A stretch of DNA of 35,484 nt, from NCBI GenBank assembly GCA_964489835.1, contig CAZBBC010000032.1:1-35484 (forward strand), written 5' to 3'. Shown piece after piece: positions 24,078 through 33,165 of the stretch. The position numbers were made by a program, and so were the translations under genes. This stretch comes from CAZBBC01 sp964489835. Lineage in GTDB: Bacteria > Calditrichota > Calditrichia > JAJRVZ01. Every line of letters starts with the position of its first letter. The stretch's first letter is position 1. Below the pieces are notes generated by a model, which searched no databases, was not told the DNA's origin, and saw only the letters and a program-made list of their open reading frames with translations.

Positions 24078-26450
24078 TTGAGATTTAATTATTGGTTCAT
24101 ATTCTCTATCTTGGTAGTCAATTTTCTAAACTGCACGGGTATTAAAGAAGGGCAGAATATAAATGCCGGTCTTAAACTCTGGTACCAGAAACCGGCACAA
24201 AAGTGGACGGAAGCTCTACCGGTTGGCAACGGGCGATTGGGCGCTATGGTATTTGGCAAGGTAAGAAAAGAGAGAATTCAGCTGAATGAAGAAAGCCTGT
24301 GGGCCGGCCAGCCTGTCAATAATAATAATCCGGCCGCACGGATACACCTGGCTGAAATCCAGCAATTATTATTAGCAGGAAGTAATACAAAAGCGCGGAA
24401 ACTGGCCGAAAAATATCTGCTCGGCACACCGCCCCGTATCCGTTCCTACCAGACACTGGGTGATTTGATACTTGGTTATGAATTTGAGGAAGATTCCATT
24501 ACTAACTATCAAAGAGAACTGGATTTGTCTACGGGCATACATTTGGTCAGATTTAAGGTGGGAGATACAGAATATACACGGGAGATATTTGTCTCAGCGC
24601 CGGATAATGTCATCCTCATACATTTATCCGCCGATAAAGATTCTAAAATAAACATGGCTGTCGGTCTGAAAAGAAACCAGGATGCTGTCGTGCAAGCCGT
24701 ATCTGATAATGAGCTGTTATTAACCGGACAGATTATTGATCAGGCTGATCCTCTGCGCGGTCCCGGTGGTGCGCATATGAAATTTGCTGCGAAACTGATT
24801 GCCCAAACCGACGGCGGTAAAATACATCCTGAAAATGATCAACTGGTTATAAAAAATGCGCACAGGGTAACATTAATATTAACGGCGGCAACCGATTATA
24901 ATATTAAGAAGCTGAATTTTGATCGATCCATTAATCCGGTTCGCGACTGTGAGACAATAATCGCAAAGGCGATGTCTCATTCTTATACATTGCTCAGAGA
25001 AAGACACATAGCCGATCATTCGGCGATATTTAATCGTGTAGAAATTGATTTGGGTGGTAGTGCGGATATAAACCTGCCGACGGATTCTCGTCTGGAAAAG
25101 GTGAAAAGTGGAATGGAAGATCCTCACCTGATCGCATTGTTTTTCCAGTATGGCAGATATCTGCTGATGGGCAGTTCCCGTTTCCCCGGTGTTTTACCAG
25201 CCAATCTTCAGGGCCTATGGAATGAACATTTTGAGGCTCCCTGGAATTCCGATTTTCATACAAATATCAATTTGCAGATGAATTACTGGCCGGCTGATAT
25301 CTGCAATTTACCGGAGACCGTACAGCCCCTGACCAATTTCTTTATGGGCTTATTACAACCCGGGCGGGTCACAGCCAGAGAAATGTATAATGCCCGTGGC
25401 TGGACCATGCACCATGTGACCGATCCCTTCGGCCGCACCGGACTGATGGATGGCATCCAATGGGGTACCTCTCCTTTGGCCGGTGCCTGGATGGCGCTCA
25501 CATTTTGGCGCCATTTTGAGTTTTCACAGGATAAATCGTATCTGAAAACAAAAGCCTATCCTATAATGAAAGGAGCCGTTCAATTTATCCTTGATTTTCT
25601 GATTAAAAATAAAAAAGGGCAATGGGTTACCGTACCGTCCGTGTCTCCGGAGAATGCTTTCCTATTGCCGGACAGTAAGGAAAAACATCAGCTTACCTAT
25701 GCGTCTACGATCGATATCCAGATCATCAAAGAACTTTTCAATGCCTGCTTTCTGGCATCAGAAATACTGGGTGAAGATCCGGAACTAAAATCCCGGATAA
25801 AGAATGTTTCAGAAAAATTACCGGCAATTCAAATTAGCAAAGATGGCACGATACAGGAATGGATCGAGGACTATCAAGAGGCAGAACCCGGACATCGGCA
25901 TATGTCCCATATGTTTGGATTGCATCCCGGAACCCAGATCACCCCGGAAACGCCGGAACTGTTTAAAGCCGCTCAAAAAACCGTCGAAAAAAGACTGGCT
26001 CATGGCGGCGGGCACACAGGATGGAGCCGGGCCTGGATTATAAATTTTTATGCGCGTTTGTTGAATGCTGAAGGTGCTTATAAGCATGTGCTGGCCTTGT
26101 TGAGGAATTCCACCCTGCCCAATTTATTTGATAATCACCCACCTTTTCAGATTGACGGTAACTTTGGCGGATCGGCCGGTATTGCAGAAATGCTGCTTCA
26201 AAGCCACAACCAGGGGATACATATATTACCGGCGCTTCCAAAAGCCTGGAATAAAGGATTTGTTAAGGGGCTGAAGGCACGTGGCAATTTTGAGATTGAC
26301 ATTTACTGGGAAGAAAATAAATTAAAACGCCTGACGATCAAATCGCTTTCCGGGGGTAAATGCAGGATCAGGTACCAGAACAATACCCAGGAAATGGATA
26401 CGGGTAAGGGGGAAATTTACCCATTTGATGGAAAATTAAAACGGATGTAA
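24078..26450 (+). CDS. GH95-family alpha-L-fucosidase, lipoprotein
   Basis: A 790-residue glycoside hydrolase family 95 enzyme. The N-terminal domain starts LKLWYQKPAQKWTEALPVGN then GRLGAMVFGKVRKERIQLNE and SLWAGQP, diagnostic for the family. The catalytic (alpha/alpha)6 barrel shows the residues known from AfcA-type enzymes: N396 and N398 in HTNINLQMNYWP, E525 in SVSPENAF (general acid) and D693 in FQIDGNFGGSAG. It should release alpha-1,2-linked fucose, or alpha-L-galactose in some members, by inversion. The start is a TTG at 24078 with GGGAG ten bases upstream; the following signal has a lipobox (NFLNC), placing the enzyme on a membrane. The cleaved fucose may feed the downstream oxidoreductases and isomerase. 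Confidence 0.93.
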   Translation: MRFNYWFIFSILVVNFLNCTGIKEGQNINAGLKLWYQKPAQKWTEALPVGNGRLGAMVFGKVRKERIQLNEESLWAGQPVNNNNPAARIHLAEIQQLLLAGSNTKARKLAEKYLLGTPPRIRSYQTLGDLILGYEFEEDSITNYQRELDLSTGIHLVRFKVGDTEYTREIFVSAPDNVILIHLSADKDSKINMAVGLKRNQDAVVQAVSDNELLLTGQIIDQADPLRGPGGAHMKFAAKLIAQTDGGKIHPENDQLVIKNAHRVTLILTAATDYNIKKLNFDRSINPVRDCETIIAKAMSHSYTLLRERHIADHSAIFNRVEIDLGGSADINLPTDSRLEKVKSGMEDPHLIALFFQYGRYLLMGSSRFPGVLPANLQGLWNEHFEAPWNSDFHTNINLQMNYWPADICNLPETVQPLTNFFMGLLQPGRVTAREMYNARGWTMHHVTDPFGRTGLMDGIQWGTSPLAGAWMALTFWRHFEFSQDKSYLKTKAYPIMKGAVQFILDFLIKNKKGQWVTVPSVSPENAFLLPDSKEKHQLTYASTIDIQIIKELFNACFLASEILGEDPELKSRIKNVSEKLPAIQISKDGTIQEWIEDYQEAEPGHRHMSHMFGLHPGTQITPETPELFKAAQKTVEKRLAHGGGHTGWSRAWIINFYARLLNAEGAYKHVLALLRNSTLPNLFDNHPPFQIDGNFGGSAGIAEMLLQSHNQGIHILPALPKAWNKGFVKGLKARGNFEIDIYWEENKLKRLTIKSLSGGKCRIRYQNNTQEMDTGKGEIYPFDGKLKRM

Positions 26451-26578
26451 CCAAAATATCTGATTTGTATAACAACCGGTATTTTGGTAAAATGATAGTT
26501 AGGTTTGCGGTGTAATTTATAGCGCAACCTAATCATACAATTATTCCCATGGGTTTTATCATAAGAAGGAGTTTATTA

Positions 26579-29500
26579 TTGAGAAAATCAATCATTTTTA
26601 ATTTTTTAAATTCTATCGCTATAATCGTTATTACCACATTTGGATTTGTATACGCGGAAGATTGGCCGACCTATATGCACGATAATGAGAGGAGCGGAAC
26701 CACTTCTGAACCGATTAAAGCGCCCCTCTATCTGCAGTGGCAGTATACCGCACTAAACCAACCACAACCCGCCTGGCCGGATCCTGCAAAAACCGATTTT
26801 TGGCATCGGGAGGCCAATTTAAAACCGCGGGTGATTTTTGATCGGGCCTATCATGTGGTGTCGACGAAAAATTTGGTTTATTTCGGGTCCAGTACCAACG
26901 ACAAAATATATTGTCTTGATGCCGCAACCGGGCAAGAAAAATGGTCATTTTTCTGCGAGGGACCGATCCGTCTGGCACCAACCCTATGGCAAGATCTTGT
27001 TCTGGTTGGTTCTGATGATGGCAAGGTCTATGCGCTTAATTCTGTGAACGGCGCCCTTAAGTGGAAAATTAATACGAATTCCAATAAGCGGCTGATCATT
27101 GGTAATGAGCGTATGATTTCGACCTCTCCGGTGAGAACAGGTATTATTGTATGTGATAATACCGCTTATTTTGGGGCCGGTATCTTTCCGAATGAAGGTG
27201 TTTCGCTGTATGCGGTTGACGCAAAGACAGGCGAAATCGTATGGAAAAGATCCAATCTTGATTTATCTCCTCAGGGGTTTCTACTGGCTTCACCCGATAA
27301 ATTGTATATTCCAACCGGCAGGACAACGCCGCAGATATTCGACCGGCGTACCGGTAAAGAAATCGGCACTTTAGAAGGTGATTACGGCGGTACTTATGCT
27401 CTATTGAATGACAATACGCTGGTTTATGGCGGTGGTGATCTGGGGATGCTGGGGTATAAAACAAACGACCAGATGGCAACCTTCAATGGTCTCCAAATGC
27501 TGATCGCAGAAAATATATCGTATTTGCGAACAGATGAAGGAATATCTGCCATTTGGCGAAAAAAATATATTCAGGATTATAAAAATTTGGAAGAAATTAC
27601 CAAGGAACGATCTGAACTGGCGGATGATCTTTGGGATTTGAGAGAGAAACGGCAAACAGCCCCGAAGAATAATTATCCGAAAATCGATGCCCAAATCGAA
27701 AGACTATTAACAAAGATAGAGGAAATCAGCAACAGCCAGACAAATTTGACAACAGCCAGTCTCGTCTGGAATCTGCCTGCAGAGAATACCTATTCCATGA
27801 TTTTAGCCGGATCCTCACTTTTTGTCGGGGGTGATGGTACCCTTCATATGGTTAATTCGGATGATGGTAGAATCAGCTGGACAGGCGAAGTTGAAGGCAA
27901 AGTTTATGGTTTGGCCTGTGCCGATGGTCGTTTATATGTCAGTACAGATATAGGGCGAATATATTGTTTCTCCCCGCAGACAAATAAGGATCCTCAATTT
28001 ATAAATCCTGAGAAAGTTAAAGATCCATATCCCGGGAACTGGTTCTTTGACAAGTATTCGCATACGGCCGATAAGATCATCAAAAGTACAAAAATAAATA
28101 AAGGCTATTGCCTGATCATAGATGTAGAAGAAGGTCGCCTGGCATATGAACTTGCCCGGAAAACTGATCTGCAGATCGTTGGGCTTGAAGATGATCCGGA
28201 AAAAGTGAAAATAGCGCGGGAAAAACTGTATCAGGCAGGTCTTTACGGGACCCGGGTAACCATTCAGGATGGCCCGTTAAACAGGCTGCCCTATACAAAA
28301 TTATTTGCCAATCTAATTGTAATAGGCAATCCTGAAACAGAGGGTAACATCGTTACGCCAGCGGATGAAGTGATCCGTGTGCTCAAACCGTATGGTGGTA
28401 TCGCCTATATCGGAACGGATCAATTACAACCGGATATCCTTAACCACTGGACGAACCATTCTTCTAAGCAAGAATGGAAAACGGATGAGAGCGGTCGTTG
28501 GGCTTTGATGCAAAAGGGGGCGCAACCGAATGCGGGTTCGTGGACCCATCTTTATGCCAACCCCGGGAACACCGCATCCAGTATAGATCAGATTCAGGCG
28601 CCGCTGCAGATACAGTGGTTTGGAAGACCCGGTCCGCGTAAAATGATCAACAGACACAGCCGGCCCATGTCCACGCTTTTTAATGATGGGCGTCTTTTTA
28701 TCCCTGCGGATAACCGAGTAATTGTTGTGGATGCATATAATGGCACTTTACTATGGGAAAGTGAAATACCGGATTCACGTATCCTGGGGGCGCTCAAGGA
28801 TTTTGGACACATGGTTGTTACAAACGATTTGCTTTATGTAGCGGTTACGGATGAATGCCGGGGGATGGATGTTGAAAGTGGTAATGTTCGCCTGACATTA
28901 AAAATGCCGAACTCCGGGACCGGCAACATATATAACTGGGGTTATCTCGCAGTAAGCGGAAACCAGATTTTCGGCAGTGCCAAGAAAAATAGCGCTTCCT
29001 TCACCATTCTTGGCCGTTTTAATTGTGATGATTTTGAAGGAGATTTTCGTGAAATGGTTCTTAGTGATTATCTTTTCTCCGTTGATCGTCACACGGGTAA
29101 GGTACACTGGACCTATCAAAATGGCGTGGTCTTCAACAATACGATTGCCGTAGGTGAAGATCATATTTATTTTGTAGAAAGCAGGAATGATAAATCCGTG
29201 ACAGATATAGATGGCCGTCTGCGTGTGGATTATTTTTGCGGCAAAGAGACCTATCTGATAAAAATGGATAAAGTCAGCGGCAAAATTTCCTGGCAAAAAC
29301 CGGTACGTTTTCCCTTTGAGCAGATCATGTACCTTTCCTATGCGGATAATGTCCTTCTGGCTACCGGCTCATACAATAAAGGAAAGTATGTCAATTATGC
29401 CTTGTTTGCCTTTGACGCTGCCTCCGGGGAAAAAATCTGGGAGAACAGTTTTCGCGGCGGAAATACGCGCTGGCAAACTGATTCTGATGATGCTACCATC

Positions 29501-29866
29501 GGTGGTTCGCATGGCGAACAATGGCAGCACCCGGTCATCATCAATAACACCATTTATCTGCCGCCACATAATTTTGATTTGTACAGCGGTCATCAGGGGA
29601 AACTCTATCTCACCCGAGGTGGCCATGGCTGTGGCGGTTTATCGGGTTCCGCGCATAACCTGTTTGCCCGCGGGTCCAATCCAAGGATGTATAATCTGGA
29701 AGATGGTCAGCAAAGCGGTACACCTATAACAAAGGTAAACCGTCCGGGTTGTTGGATCAATATCATTCCAGCCGGCGGACTTGTCTCTATTCCGGAATCA
29801 AGTTCTGGTTGTACCTGTGCTTACCCGCTGCAAACATCGTTTGTTTTTGTGCCGGCCGGGCCTTGA
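26579..29866 (+). CDS. Exported PQQ-type propeller protein with embedded methyltransferase domain
   Basis: A 1095-residue protein. I choose TTG 26579 because AAGGAG lies seven bases upstream and a clean signal peptide follows; ATG 26549 would add ten residues without such a site. An N-terminal PQQ-like propeller is shown by repeats such as DWPTYMHDNERSGTT, IYCLDAATGQEKWSF, VYALNSVNGALKWKI, LYAVDAKTGEIVWKR and VNSDDGRISWTGEV. A short coiled segment (about 340-390) interrupts it. Next is a class I SAM-methyltransferase-like fold, about 510-620: KGYCLIIDVEEGRLAYELA, LQIVGLEDDPEKVKIAREKL and VIRVLKPYGGIAYIG. A second propeller fills the rest (YNGTLLWESE, FSVDRHTGKVHWTY, FDAASGEKIWENS). A methyltransferase outside the cytoplasm lacks SAM, so the middle domain may be non-catalytic. 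Confidence 0.8.
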   Translation: MRKSIIFNFLNSIAIIVITTFGFVYAEDWPTYMHDNERSGTTSEPIKAPLYLQWQYTALNQPQPAWPDPAKTDFWHREANLKPRVIFDRAYHVVSTKNLVYFGSSTNDKIYCLDAATGQEKWSFFCEGPIRLAPTLWQDLVLVGSDDGKVYALNSVNGALKWKINTNSNKRLIIGNERMISTSPVRTGIIVCDNTAYFGAGIFPNEGVSLYAVDAKTGEIVWKRSNLDLSPQGFLLASPDKLYIPTGRTTPQIFDRRTGKEIGTLEGDYGGTYALLNDNTLVYGGGDLGMLGYKTNDQMATFNGLQMLIAENISYLRTDEGISAIWRKKYIQDYKNLEEITKERSELADDLWDLREKRQTAPKNNYPKIDAQIERLLTKIEEISNSQTNLTTASLVWNLPAENTYSMILAGSSLFVGGDGTLHMVNSDDGRISWTGEVEGKVYGLACADGRLYVSTDIGRIYCFSPQTNKDPQFINPEKVKDPYPGNWFFDKYSHTADKIIKSTKINKGYCLIIDVEEGRLAYELARKTDLQIVGLEDDPEKVKIAREKLYQAGLYGTRVTIQDGPLNRLPYTKLFANLIVIGNPETEGNIVTPADEVIRVLKPYGGIAYIGTDQLQPDILNHWTNHSSKQEWKTDESGRWALMQKGAQPNAGSWTHLYANPGNTASSIDQIQAPLQIQWFGRPGPRKMINRHSRPMSTLFNDGRLFIPADNRVIVVDAYNGTLLWESEIPDSRILGALKDFGHMVVTNDLLYVAVTDECRGMDVESGNVRLTLKMPNSGTGNIYNWGYLAVSGNQIFGSAKKNSASFTILGRFNCDDFEGDFREMVLSDYLFSVDRHTGKVHWTYQNGVVFNNTIAVGEDHIYFVESRNDKSVTDIDGRLRVDYFCGKETYLIKMDKVSGKISWQKPVRFPFEQIMYLSYADNVLLATGSYNKGKYVNYALFAFDAASGEKIWENSFRGGNTRWQTDSDDATIGGSHGEQWQHPVIINNTIYLPPHNFDLYSGHQGKLYLTRGGHGCGGLSGSAHNLFARGSNPRMYNLEDGQQSGTPITKVNRPGCWINIIPAGGLVSIPESSSGCTCAYPLQTSFVFVPAGP

Positions 29867-30371
29867 AATGAGATTTGATGGAAAATTGTTATCCATATAA
29901 TAAATTGACTATTTACTTAAGCCAGGTATAAAATTTCTCGCAGAGGCGCAAAGCCACAGAGAAATTATTTACGAATTTTAAAAATTTAGTCTTTTTTATG
30001 AATTGTAATAAATAGTATAGTCCGTGGATAAAAACTTTGCGTCCCTGCGAGAGATAAATTATCCAGGTTAAATAATGACAAACCTTTATACATGATTAAA
30101 ATTAGTGTATTACTACGTGTCCGGTATAAAAAAAATGATTCAATTAAGAATTAAAAACTCATCCCCAAACCCCTTCTCTTGAAAAGAGAAGGGGCTCCCT
30201 AAAGTCCCTATCTTTCCAAGAGAGGGACTTTAGGGTGAGTTCTTTAAATCAAGACTCTATGTAAATTTAATATCTAAATCATCTAATATTCCGGTGATAA
30301 ATACTAATGATTAAAGTTTTAACCGGCCACTCATAATTGACACTACATAATTAAAATTTGGGACTTATAAT
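29867..30371. repeat. 505-bp spacer with three nested repeat elements
   Basis: No gene is visible. A TTTCTCGCAGAGGCGCAAAG arm at 29931-29950 has an inverted partner CTTTGCGTCCCTGCGAGAGA at 30034-30053. Then GTGTCCGGTATAAAA at 30117-30131 and its inverted partner TTTTAACCGGCCAC (30317-30330) bound about 215 bp, like the ends of a miniature transposable element. Inside lie two perfect hairpins: CCCCTTCTCTT with AAGAGAAGGGG (30170-30194), and CTAAAGTCCCT with AGGGACTTTAG (30199-30233), themselves enclosed by ACTCATCCCC / AGGGTGAGT. The right end is the 30-bp block shared with 15164-15193. Confidence 0.65.
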
Positions 30372-31301
30372 ATGAAACGAAGACATTTTCTCCAAATTTC
30401 ATCATCGATCGGATTAGCGGTTGCTTCATCTACCGGGTGCACAGCACAAAAAAATACCTTCCAGAACGGGAAAAGTACCTGGCCAATCTGTTTGAATACC
30501 AGTACCATCCGGCCCACCCCTTTAGAAGATAAAATAAAAATAGCGGTTAAAGCCGGTTATGATGGTATTGAACTATGGATTGATGAGATTGAAAAATATG
30601 AGAAAGATGGCGGTGATTTAAAGGCGCTTGGTTTAGACATCAGTAACCAGGGTTTATTTGTACCAAATGTCATTGGTCTCTGGGGATGCATGCCGATGGA
30701 GGAAGAGGCTTGGGAAAATTCGCTTGAGGGGACAAAAAACAGAATGCGTATGGCATCAGCCGTCGGTTCGAAGTATGTGGCTGCTATTCCTGTACCCGAT
30801 CGGGAGGATTTCGATTTGATGATAGGGGTCCAGCGTTATAAAAAATTATTAAAAATTGCCCGCGAGGAATATGGCATCATTGCTGCTTTTGAATTTGTCG
30901 GTTTTTTTAAGGGTATTCATCGCCTGGGGCAGGCAGCGGCTATCGCACTCGATGTTGATGATACGGATGCCTGTCTGATTATGGATAGTTTTCATTTGTA
31001 CCGCGGCGGTTCCGGATTCAACGGCATTAGACATCTGAATGGTAAATTTATCGCTGATTTTCATATCAATGATGTGCCCCCTGAACCGGAGCGGCTTGCG
31101 CTGGGTGACAAACACCGTATTTATCCGGGAGATGGCATTCTTCCCCTTGTTCAGTTATTAAAGGATTTAAAAACAATCGATTACCGCGGCCCGCTATCAC
31201 TGGAAATTTTTAATGAAGAGGAATATAAAAAAGATCCACTGTTAGTGGCCCAAACAGGTAAGCGGAAAATAATGGATTTGTTAGAAAAAGCAGAGGTGTA
31301 G
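30372..31301 (+). CDS. Exported sugar phosphate isomerase/epimerase-like TIM-barrel protein
   Basis: A 309-residue protein with a twin-arginine-like, lipoprotein-type signal (MKRRHFLQISSSIGLAVASS then TGC). The body is a xylose-isomerase-like (AP_endonuc_2) TIM barrel: ICLNTSTIRP, AGYDGIELWIDEIEKY, GLFVPNVIGLWG and GSKYVAAIPVP. The acidic and histidine metal ligands expected of the fold are plausible in AAFEFVGF, CLIMDSFHLYRGG, FIADFHINDVPPEP and LSLEIFNEEE. It should isomerise, epimerise or dehydrate a sugar derivative with a divalent metal. Export of such proteins is common in the same lineages that export Gfo/Idh enzymes. The ribosome binding site is weak. Confidence 0.88.
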   Translation: MKRRHFLQISSSIGLAVASSTGCTAQKNTFQNGKSTWPICLNTSTIRPTPLEDKIKIAVKAGYDGIELWIDEIEKYEKDGGDLKALGLDISNQGLFVPNVIGLWGCMPMEEEAWENSLEGTKNRMRMASAVGSKYVAAIPVPDREDFDLMIGVQRYKKLLKIAREEYGIIAAFEFVGFFKGIHRLGQAAAIALDVDDTDACLIMDSFHLYRGGSGFNGIRHLNGKFIADFHINDVPPEPERLALGDKHRIYPGDGILPLVQLLKDLKTIDYRGPLSLEIFNEEEYKKDPLLVAQTGKRKIMDLLEKAEV

Positions 31302-31378
31302 AAGAACAAAGAAAAATGAAATATGACAAAAGAAAATGCACGAATTAACATAAAAATATACTAATCAGGAATTGTTAT

Positions 31379-32929
31379 ATGAATATTAGAAGCATAGTTT
31401 CTGCTTTACTCACCGCTGGTTTGATACTACCAGGTATTGCACAAGATCCTGTCACAGGAACGGTCTTTCTAGATCTGAATAAAAACAATTTGAAGGACAA
31501 GGAGGACACAGGCATGGGAGGCGTCCTTGTCTCCAACGGGCGGGAGGTTGTTGAAACTAATCAGTCAGGAAACTGGACCTTACCACTTAGCGATGATTCA
31601 CTGTTTTTTGTTATCAAACCTGCCGGTTATGCCGTGCCACTTAATGGGGATATGATCCCACAGTATTATTATCTGCTCAGTTCTCTGACCAGTGAGGGAG
31701 AAACTGCAGTGCATGGCTGGCCGGAATCGATAGATTTTCCTTTATATCGGCAAAACGAGTCAGCGCGTTTTTCGGTTCTGCTATTCGGTGATCCGCAGGC
31801 GCGCGGCCTGCGCGAAGTGAATTTTATTACCCGAGATGTTGTTGAGGAATGTATTGGTACCGATGCGATCTTTGGCATCACCTTAGGTGATATTGTCGCT
31901 GACGATCCAAATCTCTTTGCTGAGATCAGTCAAAGTATCGGTAAAATCGGCATCCCCTGGTATAATATCTTTGGCAATCATGACTCTGACCATCAGGCGA
32001 AAGATAATCATGAAAGGGACAAAACCTTTGAACATTATTTTGGCCCCAGCTCCTATGCTTATGAGTACGGGGAGGCTGTTTTTATTGCCCTGAACAATAT
32101 TTTCTTTAAGCCAGGCGGGAAATATCGCCCCGGATTTACCCCCAACCAGATTGATTTTGTCCGCAACTATCTATCGACAGTACCGGAAAACAAACTCATT
32201 GTGATTATGATGCACGCACCGATCGTTGCCTGTGAAAAAAAGGAGGAGATATTCCGTCTGATCGAAAACCGCCCGCATACTTTGTCGATCTCCGCTCACC
32301 TGCATGAACAGGTCCATCTGTTTGTAGATGAAAAATTTGGATGGAGAGGGGCACAGCCGCATCACCATTTTATTAATGCCACCGTCTCCGGCAGTTGGTG
32401 GTGTGGTTTGATCGATGAGGTGGGCATACCCCATGCGACGATGAATGACGGCGGACCGAATGGTTATTCAATCATCACTTTTGACAGTACAACCTATCGT
32501 ATTGTTTTTAAAGCGGCGCGGCGGCCGGCTGACTACCAGATGAATATCTATTTTCCCGATGATATAGCACGTACGGAATTGGACACGACGAACATTTCAG
32601 TCAATGTTTTTGCCGGATCCGAACGCTCGACCGTTGAAATGAAATTTGATTCAGAGGAAGAATGGAAGCACCTGAAACCGGTTATTACGATTGATCCCGA
32701 AGTTCTGCGCATGCACAATCTTAGCCCTTACCTTGACGAAAAAGTTAAGGGGCTGGGACTCGAGGAAATTTTTGGCTGGAAAATGGACTATCCGAGCAAG
32801 TCCAGACATATGTGGCGGGGCACTCTTCCCGGCAATCTTCCGGTTGGCACACAGATGGTAACGATTCGTACAACCGATATGTTCGGCCAGACCTATCAGG
32901 CACATAAAATATTCAGAATTCGAGAGTAA
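31379..32929 (+). CDS. Exported calcineurin-like phosphoesterase with N-terminal Ig-like module
   Basis: A 516-residue protein with a signal peptide (about 1-22) and three parts in order. An SdrD-like or MetallophosN beta-sandwich covers about 25-105 (GTVFLDLNKNNLKDKEDTGM then GGVLVSNG). A calcineurin-like domain covers about 130-340 with LLFGDPQARG (D138), GITLGDIVADD (D171), FGNHDSDHQ (N200, H201, D202), IMMHAPIV and SAHLHEQ as metal ligands; the usual GHxH appears as SAHLH. A C-terminal MetallophosC-type sandwich completes it. The domain order matches known exported metallophosphatases with Bacteroidota distribution. It hydrolyses a phosphoester, possibly of a sugar phosphate or phospholipid. 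AGGA lies eight bases before ATG. Confidence 0.9.
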   Translation: MNIRSIVSALLTAGLILPGIAQDPVTGTVFLDLNKNNLKDKEDTGMGGVLVSNGREVVETNQSGNWTLPLSDDSLFFVIKPAGYAVPLNGDMIPQYYYLLSSLTSEGETAVHGWPESIDFPLYRQNESARFSVLLFGDPQARGLREVNFITRDVVEECIGTDAIFGITLGDIVADDPNLFAEISQSIGKIGIPWYNIFGNHDSDHQAKDNHERDKTFEHYFGPSSYAYEYGEAVFIALNNIFFKPGGKYRPGFTPNQIDFVRNYLSTVPENKLIVIMMHAPIVACEKKEEIFRLIENRPHTLSISAHLHEQVHLFVDEKFGWRGAQPHHHFINATVSGSWWCGLIDEVGIPHATMNDGGPNGYSIITFDSTTYRIVFKAARRPADYQMNIYFPDDIARTELDTTNISVNVFAGSERSTVEMKFDSEEEWKHLKPVITIDPEVLRMHNLSPYLDEKVKGLGLEEIFGWKMDYPSKSRHMWRGTLPGNLPVGTQMVTIRTTDMFGQTYQAHKIFRIRE

Positions 32930-33165
32930 AAGCTGCTTTGAACAGTTATAAAGACTTTGCGAACTTTGCGCATCTTTTGCGGTTAAAAATCTCAACCATA
33001 TAAACCACAAAGTTACCAGGAAAGTTAATATTTATTTAACCACGAAGAACGCGAAGGTCACGAAGATGATAAAATAATAAAAAAAAACTTTGTGTCCTCT
33101 GTGATTCAAATGTCCTCCACATAAACCACAAAGAGCACCAAGTAAAAAATATTCAGGAGAAATAC
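32930..33165. repeat. Spacer of CACGAAG / CTTTGCG repeat family
   Basis: The 236 bp hold an AGACTTTGCGAACTTTGCGC run (32951-32970), CCACGAAGAACGCGAAGG followed by another unit (33040-33068), the inverted relative CTTTGTGTCCTCTGTG (33088-33103), and ACCACAAAGAGCACCAAG (33125-33142). All are degenerate copies of the same element seen at 18167-18306 and 35418-35446. AGGAG at 33155-33159 is the ribosome binding site of the next gene. Confidence 0.7.
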
